Assembly (NCBI GenBank): GCA_965112735.1 | Contig: OZ218951.1 | Location: 186,001 to 250,000, forward strand | From: Phaeosaccion multiseriatum | Taxonomy: Eukaryota; Ochrophyta, other classes | Reading direction: 5' to 3' | DNA length: 64,000 nt | In this document: in pieces, positions 1-11,221 of the stretch | How positions within the stretch are numbered: the first letter of the stretch is position 1 | Layout of the letters: the number at the start of each line of letters is the position of its first letter | The notes under the pieces: model-generated | The model's input: the letters and a program-made list of their open reading frames with translations, nothing else | Databases searched by the model: none | What the model was told of the DNA's origin: nothing | Translations under genes and position numbers: made by a program

Positions 1-1196
1 CAGCAGCAGTGGGTACAGCGGCTGAGCGGCTGATCAAAAGCCCCTCCAACCCACACAACCCACACAGCACATCCAGCTGCTCTACTCGATCTAACTGATC
101 TAAGCGCTTCCTCTGCCCAGGCCCTTTCCAAGCGATAGACGGGAGGGGAGGGGTTGATTGTGGATTGTTATAGGATGCACTCCCCTCCCTCACCTTTCTG
201 ACGAGCGTTCTGAGGATGGTGGCCCTCTCTATTTCGCGCTGGATGTCCCTCAGCACAGTGGCCGAGTCGCCTGCATCAGTCAAAAGGTGTCAGGACGAGG
301 TGGGGGGTTGCCAACAGGTGTCAGGACGGGAACACGAGAAGAGCGAAGAACAACACGTGAGGGCCTCGAGATGACTCAGGGGAGGGGGATAGAGCTCTTG
401 TGGCCAAAAGGAAGGGAGAGCGGCAGAGCAACACAAAGAGGGAGGGAACAGCGGCGAGAAGGCGCGGCGGTGACATCACACACCGAAGTGCGGGGGACAG
501 AAGGTCAAGGGTTAGAGCTATGGTTTGTCGAGGGTAAGAGTACTGACCTGTGAGGGGAAGAAGGTCCAGTAGCACCGACTCAGTAAGGATGGGAGTGCCG
601 AGGCGCGTGCGGTCCAGCACAGCAGCCAGGGCAGGAGAGGCACCCCACAACCCGGAGGGGAGGGGCCGAGGGCTGGCGGGCCACGGCATGAAGGGCACCA
701 CGGACGCAACGAAGGCCCCGGACACCGACTGCTGGAGCATGGATCGCCGGTTCACGCCTCGCCCCCATGCTGAGGCCTCTCCTACCTGAGCCCTTGGTGC
801 TGCTGCCTGCTCCTCGTTTTCCTCCTCCTCCTCCTCCTCCTCCCCCTTCCCCCCCCTACGCTGTGCTGCGAGTCTGTTGTATCGCTGCTGTTGTGGTTGG
901 AACTGCCAAGGCCTGCCTCGCGTGTCGCCCCCACCGACTCCGCTGGTGATGAGCCTCCTCCTCCTCCTACACCTCCCATTGGTATTGCCTTTGCCCGTAC
1001 ACAGCGGCGCCACGGGCGCAAAGGCCGACACCCTCGTGGCCGTGCCCGCCGAGGACTCCCCCCCCTCCTGCACGCACAGCAGCGCTAGCACTGACACACC
1101 AAGACCCGCCACCACGCCCGCCCACCGAGGCCTCTGCCTCTGTCTTCGACGACTCGCCCCAGCGCCTCCCTCGGCCGCCTCTGCTCGCCGCCCCAT
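1..1196 (-). CDS. Thylakoid-lumen protein of unknown function (3' end outside window)
   Basis: Three exons fit in phase: 1196-548, about 266-182, and 112 to the window edge. The N-terminus has a hydrophobic signal segment (WAGVVAGLGVSVLALLCV) followed by VSAFAP, the Phe motif at the cleavage site of secondary red-type plastid presequences. After a Gln/Arg-rich linker and a polyglutamate run comes a second targeting signal: twin arginine (NRRSMLQQ), a hydrophobic stretch and ASPALAA, as in Tat-dependent thylakoid lumen proteins. The mature part starts near AVLDRTRLG and continues DSATVLRDIQREIERATI, probably helical. I do not recognise the family. An alternative in-frame Met lies at 1256; I chose 1196 because the signal segment then sits closer to the start. 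It is divergent from the IF-3 gene. Confidence 0.65.
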
Positions 1197-1757
1197 GTGA
1201 CTTGGTGTTACCTCTATCATGGCAGGGCTTCCTGTTGCGAAGCACTGTACGGGCATGCTCCCTGAGCTGCTCCTGCCCCTGTGGCGGCCCGTCGTGCCAA
1301 GGTAGTAAGCGGGTTGGGGGTGTCAGCTCTCTGCTCACGGTGGCACAGGCGCAGCACAGCAAGTCGGTCAAGGGAGTAAGAGAACATCGGCAGCACCCGC
1401 AGCAGAAGCAGCACAAGCATTGTCGGTCGATACGTGAGAACCTGTCCTATTGCACACGAGAACGCATCCCGGGCGGGGGTAGGATAAAACCTGAATGCAA
1501 GAGCTATAGGGAGCTTTGGCAAGTGCCCTGCTCTGGCAACAGCCCTTTCTTCCATTTCTTACAGCTCAGTCTTCTATTACTTACCTTCGTTGTGTCTCTT
1601 ACACACCCACTTTTCTTGATTCGTGCAAGATACCATCGTTGACTTAGGATTTTCGAGGCGGGCACCATATCCGGGCACCCCCACCCACCTCCACGGTCAA
1701 TAAATACACTCTCTATCCTACCCACCCACCCGTGCCTCTCTCTTCTACACCCCCGCT
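1197..1757. other. Intergenic region between divergent genes
   Basis: Lies between the start of the lumen-protein gene (-) and the IF-3 start (+). Open frames on both strands lack recognisable protein features. Presumably it holds both promoters and 5' UTRs; no TATA-like or other element is convincing. A pyrimidine-rich tract precedes the IF-3 start. Confidence 0.4.
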
Positions 1758-4700
1758 ATGACTCACGTGCTTCGCAGCTGTGCCAAGCATGCGAGGAGCG
1801 CCCCGTGTATGTCGCATCTAGGCGGCAGTCGCAGCAGTAGGAGCCGGGAGAGAAAGAGTAGCAGCAGCGGCTCAGTGCTCGTCCCCGCCCACGTCGCCAG
1901 CAGAAGGCCCAGGCCACCGGAGATTGGCGGTGCGGTATGCCTCCCGTTGCAGGAGGAGGATTGTCCTCTTCGTCACGCAGCGCCGGGCTGTATCCAGGGG
2001 CTGCACAGACCGACAAGGTTGCCGGGAGTGTTAACTCTGGGGCGGGGAATGGGTCCTGGAGTAGCCTTAGCAGCCGCCTCCGTGCCAAGGTACTCGGGAG
2101 AGGCGCAGGAGCTTCCCCAGTGCAGCCGGCAGCTTCGGCACCTGAGCTCGCGAGGGGGAAGGGGCAGAGGAAGAGGGAGGGGTGGGCGAGGTGGCATTCG
2201 GCCTAGAACGCCCAGGGTTCCTACGGAGGGAGGGGGAGACAAGGAGGAGGAAGCGGAGAAGAAGAGCAAAAAGCCGAAGTATTTGCTCAACGCGGATATC
2301 AAGGACAAGGAAATACGCCTCGTCACAGGTCAATGGCTGTGTCAGTTTGTGTGTGTGTGTGCGTGTTTGTTTATATGTTGCGTCACTGGTTGCCAGATTG
2401 GAGTGTCTGTTGATGCTCAAGTTGCCCCCCCCCTGTGTGCCCCCACCCATCTGCCTCCGTCTGTCTCCATCTGTGGTGCTGACAGTGGCTGCGGATGGGA
2501 CATCAACTTCGGAGGTGGTGACCCGCCAACTCGCGCTGTCCATGGCTCTCGACGCGGGTCTGGACCTCGTCCTGAGTAAGTGATACAAGAAGGGATATGG
2601 TCCTGAGTAAGGGATACAAGAAGGGGCATGGTCCTGAGTAAGGGATACAAGAAGGGGGGTGGTCCTGAGTAAGTGATACAAGAAGGGGGGTGGTCCTGAG
2701 TAAGTGATACAAGAAGGGGGGTGGTCCTGAGTAAGTGATACTATCCTGAGTAAGTGATACAAGAAGGGGGGTGGTCCTGAGGAAGTGATACAAGAAGATG
2801 AATGGTCGGGGAAGGTTCTGGGAGAGCAGTGGCAAGCATGGTGAAACTTTCCTCTCCTCCCCGAGCCGATCCTCCCACCCTCGCTGGCGCACGCCTATGA
2901 TGGCCTGCTGCCCACCTTAGGCCCTACCCCTCCCCTCCCGCCCCAGTAAATGCCAAGGCCCAGCCCGTGGTGTGCCGCATCATGGACTACCGCAAGGAGC
3001 AGCACCGTCAGAGGGCAGCCGCCAAGAAGGCCTCCATCTCGGCCACTGGCGGTAATCGGAAGGCGTCGCAGCAGAAGGAGATCCGCTTCAAGGTCAGGAA
3101 GGAAGGAAGGAAGGAGGGAGGGAGGGAGGGAGGGAGGGAGGCAAGCAAGCACGGAAGGAACAAATGAAAGGGGGCAAGCCAGGCAGGCAGTCAGTCAGTC
3201 AGTCCGTCAGTCAGTCCGTCCGTCCGTCCATCAGTCAGTCAGGCGACCCAACAGCCAGACCATTTGGGGGAGTACGGGGGGTGTGCGGATGGCATGGTGC
3301 GGGGCCATCCGACCTCTGGACATTGCACCATACCCAACGCAAAACCTAACCGAGACTCTTCCACCGTGTTCCCCTGCCCTGCCCGTACGCCGCCAACTGG
3401 CTCGACCGACCGACCGACCGACCGACCGACCGACCAACAGGGTCTCATCACCGACCATGACCTGGGTGTGAAGCTGTCCCTGGTCCGCACCATCCTCTCG
3501 CAGGGAGACACGGTCAAGCTCACGCTCAGTGCCTTCCCCAGGCTGCTGCAGAGACAGCCCGACTGCCTCGCCACCTTGGAGGTACAGAGGGATGGGGGTC
3601 GCAGGGACCCAACTTGGTGGGACCCAACTTGGTGAAGGAGGTGATTGAGCAATTGCTGACCAATCGCTGACCAGTTGCTCTTCGCTTCTTTCTCTCTCTC
3701 TCTCCCTCCCGCTTTCTCTCTCTCCTTCTACCCCTCCCTCTCTCTCCCTCTCTGGTTTAGGCCCGCATCCTAGCTGCGCTGAACACCGAGGACGTGGCGG
3801 AGGAGGAAAGGGTGGCAGTGGATATCGGAACCAACGCAAAGCCCACCATACGTAGGGAGATGTTCGTCAGCCTCAAGATCCCGCTGGTCAAGGTGAGAGG
3901 AGTAAGGGGTGTCAGGCTCAAGCTTGCTCATGAAGAAAGGGGTGTCAGGCCCATATGCTTGCTCATGCTTTGTGCCAAGGGCGGGTTCCAAACCGGTTTT
4001 GCTCGGGCGGTGCGGTGGTGCGGTGGTCGGTTACGGCAGAGGAGCTGTAACTCTTGGCGACTCTAACGCCCCTGATCCTCGCTGCGTGCGTGCTCCCGCC
4101 CCGTGCTTGCGTGGCGACATGCCCATATGCCCAAGCCCCTCGCTCCCCCCTTCCCTCCATCTGAGGGCTTTGGTTCCCTCCATCTGAGTGCTTTGATTCC
4201 CTCCATCTGAGTGCGTTGGTTCCCTCCCTCCGATCTTCTTTGCTTGCTGTCTGCTTTGCGCTGCAGACGGTGCAGAGGGAGGCTAAGACGAAGAAGGGCG
4301 TGACTTTCGTCAAGAGGGAGAGAGAGGCCGCCCGGCTACAGAGAACAGAGAAGGCCATGAGGGACAAGCAAAGGCAGAGGGAGGAGATGCAGAGGAGGCT
4401 GGAGGTAGGTGACTGACTGACTGACTGACTGACAGACAGACTGACTGACTGACAGACAGACAGACTAACTGACTGACTGACCAGCAGAGTTGGAGGGAGG
4501 CACCGATCGGGCATGCGCATGTTGGAAGTACGGGGCTTGGCAGATATTCAATCGGTCTGACTTTCGACTCTCGGGGCTTTGGACTCATTCTTGTCTCACT
4601 TGCTCTCTTCCTGGCCGGAGGCTTAACACTTGATTTTTGTCTGCACGTCACTGCTGTATCGTATCACCAACTCGCATCGATGTTGTGGGCCAAAGGTGGA

Positions 4701-5064
4701 GTACGGGGAGGTTGACGAGGAGCACAGCCAAGAGGCAAGACACAGCAGCTCCTTCGCAGCTGCACGAGGGGGCTGGGGTGAGGGCGGCGAGAAGGAGGAG
4801 GAGGGGGAGGAGCCGGAGGAGGAGGAGGAGGAGCAGGAGGAGCAGGAGGAGGAGGAGGAGGAGGAGGAGGAGGACGAAGAGAAGGACCTCTTAGCACCTC
4901 CGATGCCGCCGAACGGGGTGCCGCCGTTCGGGGCGCCCCGCTTTGGGGTAGGGGTCGGGGCTGGCCCGGGAGGGGTGGGGAACACCACCAACACCACCAA
5001 CTTGGAGTCGAGGCTGCGCGACCTCCTCAAGCGCAAGTCCAGGAGCCGTAGCCAAGACAGATGA
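1758..5064 (+). CDS. infC: Organellar translation initiation factor IF-3
   Basis: Seven exons in phase: 1758-2328, 2486-2575, 2947-3092, 3441-3581, 3761-3892, 4267-4404, 4696-5064, giving 528 aa. The IF-3 N domain is clear (LLNADIKDKEIRLV, ALDAGLDLVLINAKAQPVV then CRIMDY), followed by the linker with KEIRFK and the C domain (DHDLGVKLSLVRTILSQGD). IF-3 keeps ribosomal subunits apart and proofreads start-codon pairing in bacteria-type ribosomes, so this nuclear gene serves plastid or mitochondrion. The first 150 residues are Arg/Ser-rich with little acid, like a transit peptide, but no signal peptide is visible; mitochondrion is possible. The last exon adds a long Glu-rich tail (EEEEEEQEEQEEEE) and a basic end (LLKRKSRSRSQDR), beyond bacterial IF-3 length. 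The start codon is the least certain point. Confidence 0.9.
2569..2813 (+). repeat. 31-bp tandem repeat copying the 5' splice site of IF-3 intron 2
   Basis: Eight to nine imperfect units of about 31 bp, beginning with the last exon bases and donor of exon 2 (GTCCTGAGTAAGTGATACAA). Each unit repeats CCTGA/GTAAGT or GTAAGG. Only the first junction continues the IF-3 frame without adding sequence. One unit is shortened near 2738-2755. Confidence 0.9.
3096..3438 (+). repeat. Microsatellite tracts filling IF-3 intron 3
   Basis: Successive GGAA/GGGA tract (3099-3140), CAGT/CCGT tract (about 3187-3242) and CGAC tract (3403-3434) occupy most of intron 3; the last stops at the acceptor. Confidence 0.85.
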
Positions 5065-5185
5065 GGAGGGAGGGGTCTTATTGACTTACAAGTTCCATTC
5101 TTGTCCGACGGTTAAAAGCTCCTCTACCGTTACATCTCTGATCTCTAGTCTTTGATGTATGTACTTTGTATCTAAGCAAAACAGC

Positions 5186-8100
5186 ATGGAGTTGTCTCGG
5201 CTCCACTCATCGCTGCTGGCCCTGGCCCTGCTCATGCTCGCTCAGCTCCTTGTAGGCACAAGGGTGCAAGCCCTCGGTTTTACTGAGCACGTGGTGGTGA
5301 GTTGATGGGGCGCTCCAAATGTGACAGACCATACGCACACCTCTCTCTTCAAGAGTTAGGCGCCAACGCCCCCTACATAGGGATCTCTGTAAGCCTCAAC
5401 TGTACAGTCTATCCTTCTGTTACTGCCGCTGCTTTTCTTCACAGGACGAGGAGCAAGATGGGATCATGAGCGTACACGCAGGGGACATGTGAGTGGACAG
5501 CAAGACAGAGAGGAGGGGCATTGAGCCAAAGGATCCAAGAGAGGGACAAGGGTGGTCTGAGTTAGGGACAGAGGCAGACGCGAACTTGAAGAGAGAGAAG
5601 AGAGAGGAGCACAGACAGAGGGGAGAGAGAGAGACCAGAGAAGGAGGCAGGGGATAAATTGTAGTTTATCCAGGGACATCCCACCCACCCCTAAACACGC
5701 TCACACTGTCTGCGCTGCCCCCCCCCCCGCCCTGTCCTTTACCCCTTCTGCCCCGATGAATTGGATGCTATGGCTCAATGCGAGTAGCGACGACGACGGC
5801 GACATTGACTTTGTCAGCTGCAACGCACAGGATGGAAGAGGTGGGCAGCGCAGACAGAGAGGGGGGGGAGTGGGGGCTGGACGGGCAGAGAGGTAGAGCA
5901 GCGAACGCACTGACAAAAGGGCCACTCTGTCAGGGAAGCAAGTAGCTCGAACAGAAGAGCGCGCTCCTTCCCTGCTCCTGCCCCCCGCTGCGTGTCCGAC
6001 TACTCTGCGTGCCCTGTCCTGTACTGACTGCCTCCCCGCCCCCCCCTCTTTGCAGTCCATTGGTGGGAGAACGACGGCATGCAGGCCTTCACCAAGCACC
6101 TGGTCGAGTTCAACGCCAACGGAGGGGCCACCAGCGTCATTGCCGTGGGTGAGTGAGTGAGGGAGTGAGTTAGTGAGTGAGTGAGTGAGTGAGCGAGGTG
6201 AGAGAGAGAAATGACTACACTCTATCAGGCAGAGGGGGAGAGGGGGCACCGACTACTGGTAGGGGGGGGGGGATGGGCGGCACAGAGGCGCTGACTCGTG
6301 GAAACGGCGTTGGTTGCTCGGGAGTGCTCGTGCAGCGCTGATACCTCCCTTTTGACACCCTGTCTGTCTTCCTCCCAAGAGCCGGAAAGCCCCCTCTCAA
6401 CGCCGCTGACTTGACTCCCTCCACCCTCCTTCCGCTCACTTACACCTACCCCGCCGTCCACTCCTCGCTCGCCCCCCTCCGCTCAGACGTGAACGAGGAC
6501 GGCCACTTGGACCTGCTGACGTGCAACGAGGAGGACGACTACGTGCGGCTCTTCGTCAACGACGGCTCGCAGCAGTACTCCGCCAGGGATGTTGCCCTTG
6601 ACGCTGACTCGTGCCAGGCCGTCTTTGGTGAGCACCGCGGGGGGGGGGGGCAGGGAGGAAGAGAGACATACGAAGAGAGGGAAAGAAGCGAGCAACAACT
6701 ACAGGGAGAGCCAAAGGGAGGAAGACAGGGAGAGCCGGGGTAGCGCACCTACTTTCCTCCCCCGCCTTACTCGCATGGCCTTTCCTGCGCTCCCCCCCCC
6801 CTCGCCTCCCTCTCTTACCGCCATTCTCCTCTCGCCTCTCTCCTCTCTCCTCTCCCTCTCCTCCCTTTCCTCCCTCTCCTCCCTTTCTGACGTGTATGTA
6901 TTTGTGCCTTGTGCGTGGTGCCATCAGCGATTGACCTCGACGGAGACGGTGACGTGGACATCTTGAGTGCGAGTCGATCCGACGACAGCGTGAGGTACGC
7001 AGTAGGCAGGCATGACTCCAAACCGCCCCTTCCTTGATCCATTTGGTTCCCATACGTACTTGTTCTGCTGCCCCTGCGACCCGCGCCCGGCGCTGAGCTG
7101 ACACTCAAACTCGCACCATCCCCTCCTGCTCTCATGCCCTCGTGCCCGTATGCCTATTCTATGCCCTCAGGTGGTACGAGAACAGCGGCTCGGAGAGCTT
7201 CACGACGCACGTCATCTCCTCCTCAGTGGACGGGGCCTTCTCCGTGTTCGCCGTGGACATGGATGACGACGGGGTGGGTGGGAAATGGAGAGGGGAATGT
7301 TGAGGACCTCGTTGTTGGGAATGGACAGGGGAATGGAGTGGTAGGGGGCCTCGTTGTTAGGAGTGTAGAGATCCAGGATGCTGTCGACTCTCCCGACACT
7401 GCCACTTCCGCACGCAACTCCCCGCTGGCCCTCTCATCAGAGCCCCTCCCATGCCCCCCTGCTGTGGCCCTCCATCCCGTATGCCTCCACCCATCCATCC
7501 CGTATGCCTCCACCCATCCATCCCGCATGCCTCCACCCATCCATCCCGCATGCCTCCACCCATCCATCCCGTATGCCTCCACCCGCAGGACGTGGACGTG
7601 ATCGCCGCTGCCCGCTTCGCCAACAGCGTACATCTCTTCGTCAACGACGGAGACGCCAACTTCCCCAACACCACTCAGGTCAGTGTCCAGTGCCAGTGCT
7701 TAGTGCTCAGTGCCCAGATGGCCGTAGAGGGAAGTGCCCCTTACTCCTTGCACCACACGCACGTGCATATTTGTGGGGTATCTGCTTCGGTATGGGTATC
7801 GGCAAGGGGCCCACAAGGGCACAGTTGTGTCGGTATTGGTGTTGGTGTTGACGCGCTCCTCCCTTTGGCAGAGCACAAGCAGGGTGTCGAGGTCGCAGAG
7901 GTTATTGATTGACTTAATAGGAATCACGCAGAGGTAGCTCACATGTCCCCCGCCCCCTCCCATATGCCTCCTCCTGCCCCTCCCTGCTGCTGTGTCAGGT
8001 GGTGGTGAGTGACGACGCTGATGGCGTCATCTCCGTCTACGCCACAGGTACGTAGTCTTACGTGATCCCTTGCCGCAAGCAAGCCTTGCGCAAGCAGAAC

Positions 8101-8654
8101 GAGCGACTCGGGGCTCAGGCTCAGGCTCTCGCCCCTCCCACTGCGTGCATGACTTTTGAACTTAAGAGCGGTAGAGTCGACTGACTGACTTGCGATTGCC
8201 GCCCCCGATGTGATCATGCTCGCTGACTGACCTCATCGCTGATGCATGCTTCCTGACTACAGACGTTGATGGCGATGGAGACATGGACGTGCTCAGCGCA
8301 AGTCAAAGTGAGTAGTGCAGACAGTAGCCCAGCCTCAAGCAGCCAGCCTCAAGCAGCAGTGGAGCATGCAGCACACTTACAAGTGGCAGACTCCCTCCTC
8401 ACCTCCGAGAGAGAGAGAGAGAGAGAACAGCTGTGGCCATAGCAGCCAATGCCATGCCTTTTGCCGGACCTTTGTGCGCTGTAAGGGGGGTAGGCTCGGC
8501 TTGGCTTGGCTCCGCTTTGCTTGGCGAAGTGCTGACGAGATATCCTCCACCATGCATACTCGCTCCCCGCTCCTCTCCGTACCCGCTAAGACACAGCCGA
8601 GAGCTCCATCCACTCGCTTATAGGACGAAGAGTACTCACCTCGTATGTGTGTGC

Positions 8655-8691
<37 letters not shown>

Positions 8692-9821
8692 CCCCAGACG
8701 ACGGGCAGGTGCGGTGGTACGAGCAAACGGCGCTACTCACCTTCGTGGCCCATAACCTCACCAGCACCGCAGAGGGGGCCTGCTCCGTGCATGCCATCGG
8801 TGAGTCAAGGCAGAGCACCAACACCACCAACACGCATGCATGTCCTATCCATGTCCATGCTGTAACGTCTGTCGCTCTGCACGGGGTTGGGGACTGTGGG
8901 CAGGGCAGTCGCTTCTCTTGACTTGTGTGCTCCATGCAACGCTCCAGCTTGTGCCCTCATCTTCGACCTCGCCCCCCCCCCTCCTCCCTCCTCTGCCCTG
9001 GCCGCAGATCTGGATGGAGACGGTGACGTGGACATCGTGTCAGCCTCGGAGGATGACGACACACTCAGGGCCTTCATCAACGACGGGGAGCAGAACTTCA
9101 ACGAGACCTTCGTCAGCAGGGGCGTGAATGGTGAGGCACGGACCAGGGTAGGATGGCAGTGGATGGCAATCGCTGGGCAGGCAGAATGGCAGCAGATGGC
9201 ACCATTGGTTTGCTTCAACAAGACGGACTGAATTGAATGTCTTCCTGACATGACCCTATCCCGTGTGTGTGTGCGACAGGTGCCCAGAGCGTGCTGGCCA
9301 TCGACGTGAATAACGATACGCGGGTGGACCTCGTCGTCGCAGCTTTCTTCGCAGACAGGTGCGCGCGTGCGTGCGTACATGCGTGTGTGTGCGGGTGGGT
9401 AGGTGGGTGCGTGGGTGCGTGTGTGGGTCGGTGGAAGGGTGTGTGTGTGGGTCCGTGGGTGGGTGCATGTGCGTGTGTGGCCCGTGCACACATATTGCTA
9501 CTGGAGCAGGAAGAGTCTAGTCTCAGTCCACTCCCAGTCCTAAGACTGACTCTCCTGCCCATTTCCTCTGCTCCTCTCTCTCTCTCTCTCTCTCTCTCCT
9601 CCCTCTCTTTCCCCCGTCGTTGATGCTCTGACGGCCCATTACTCTCTCGCAGCATTTCCTGGTTCGAGCAGGAAGAGAGCACCACAAACTCAGCAACGGG
9701 CCCGCCCCTCCTTCCGTGGGTGCCCTTAGCGCTGACCAGCCTGCTCTCGTGCCTTCTTGGAGTTGCCTCGGTGGCAGGGCTCGGAGCAGCTGGCAATGCC
9801 CGTGTCAGCTCTTTGTGGTGA
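5186..9821 (+). CDS. Secreted, membrane-anchored FG-GAP/VCBS repeat protein
   Basis: Fourteen exons in phase: 5186-5296, 5445-5488, 5785-5840, 6056-6148, 6487-6627, 6928-6994, 7171-7273, 7589-7678, 7999-8047, 8263-8307, 8698-8799, 9008-9130, 9280-9358, 9653-9821; 423 aa. A signal peptide (SSLLALALLMLAQLLVG, cleavage after VQA) is followed by seven blade-type repeats with Ca-binding loops such as DLDGDGDVDILSAS, DVDGDGDMDVLSAS and DVNEDGHLDLLTC, alternating with VRWYEN/LFVNDG strands. This is the VCBS/FG-GAP beta-propeller fold of integrin alpha chains and many surface proteins. A hydrophobic segment near the C-terminus (LALTSLLSCLLGVASVAGLG) suggests a single membrane anchor with a very short tail. 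Ligand unknown. Introns fall repeatedly in phase 1 just before the Asp that opens the loop, a sign of growth by exon duplication. Confidence 0.9.
7486..7588 (+). repeat. 23-bp tandem repeat leading into an acceptor of the FG-GAP gene
   Basis: About five copies of a 23-bp pyrimidine-rich unit (CCCGTATGCCTCCACCCATC core) that ends in the acceptor CCACCCGCAG at 7588. Confidence 0.85.
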
Positions 9822-11010
9822 GCGGCGACCGCTGGTGAGCGGCGACCGCTGCTGAGCGGCGGAGGAAGAGCCCCCCTCCCTCCCTCCCTCGGGCTACGCT
9901 ACGGCGTATCCACCGCATAGAGCGAGGGGCGAATTCTTTGCCCTAGCGTATAGGCGTCCTTCATGTAGGGGGGCGTGGATGTACACACTCGTGATCCTGC
10001 TGCACACGCACGCACGCACGCACGCACGCACTCACTCACACTAGAACAGTCCGGAGCTATGCCACAACGCCCAAGAAATCACTGACTTCCCTCGTGCGAA
10101 CGCACACCCCCAGGGGGGGGGGATGGTACCCTACGCCCCTCCGACATCCGACACTCGGAGGCGGCCTCACCAGAGAGAGCATCAAAGGGAGGGAGGGGCG
10201 CAGTTAGCAGGCATGCTGTGGAGCTGTGGAGCTGCGGTGTAGCGAGGGCAGGAGGAGGCCACGGGGCCTGCCGCTGTCAGTGCGCCGACCTACTCCGTGA
10301 GTACGCCACACCCTCCCTCCTGTGAGCGCCGCTAGCCCGTGACTTTGTCCATCTCGGCCGTGACCTTGGCTGTGCTGACCTTGGCTGTGCGTACCGGCCG
10401 AGAGATGAAGCCATGAGATGGAGCCATGGGATGGAGCCATGGGATGGAGCCAGGGCATGCGTGAGCGGACTCTGTGAAGTGAGCAGCAGCGTGAGGGGGG
10501 CGTCTCTACCAAGGCACTCAACACCCCCTGCCAAAGCCGTGTGAAAGGCCGTGTGAAAGGCCGTGTGAAAGGCCGTGTGAAAGGCCGTGTGAAAGGCCGT
10601 GTGAAAGGCCGTGTGAAAGGGAGGCACGGCGCAGAGCGAGCGGCGACACACTCTTGAGCGAAATACATGGCAAACCCACGCCAGTTACACAGTTACATAA
10701 GAGTAGAGGAGATGCGAGTTTCCGAGCATCTCAGTCGTGACGACGGCGAGAGGGTGGACAGTGCCGATGAACACGGGGCCCTCTAACAGATGTCTAGAGC
10801 GTAAATAACCCTTGTGTGTGTGTCTCTCTCTCTTTCTCTCTTCCCTCCTGCGGTCTGCAGCAGGACAGCGCCCAACTCCCAAAGGGAAGGTGAAGCGCCC
10901 AAGCTGTTGCTGCTCAGCCTGTTGCTGCTCAGCCTGTGGCTGCTCAGGATGCCACCACCCGCCCTTCACGCTTGACCCTCCCCCCTTCACCCCGCCGCTG
11001 GCTTGAAGAA
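9822..11010. other. Intergenic region, convergent 3' ends
   Basis: Between the stop of the FG-GAP gene (+) and the stop of VPS25 (-). Contains a CGCA microsatellite near 10007-10029 and a 12-bp minisatellite. Open frames here are driven by the repeat and show no family signal. Confidence 0.5.
10536..10620. repeat. 12-bp minisatellite, 7 copies
   Basis: Seven uninterrupted copies of GCCGTGTGAAAG. Because 12 is a multiple of 3, both strands stay open through it. Confidence 0.95.
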
Positions 11011-11183
11011 TCACCCCCCCGCTGGCTTGAAGAATTTGACGCCGTCCTCCTCCGAGGAGTCTCCCCTAAAGAGCTCCGCCTTTCCCTCCCTCTCCAGCAC
11101 GGCGATGGCCTTGCGAAACGCCGCCTCCTCCAGCCCGTAAAACTCCTATTGTTGTTGCAAAGTAGTGCAAGCGCAGCGAAGCA

Positions 11184-11221
<38 letters not shown>

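Noticed and set aside
10204-10668. Minus-strand frame with PFTR repeats
   Set aside because: It is the translation of a 12-bp minisatellite in intergenic DNA; no start context or family match.
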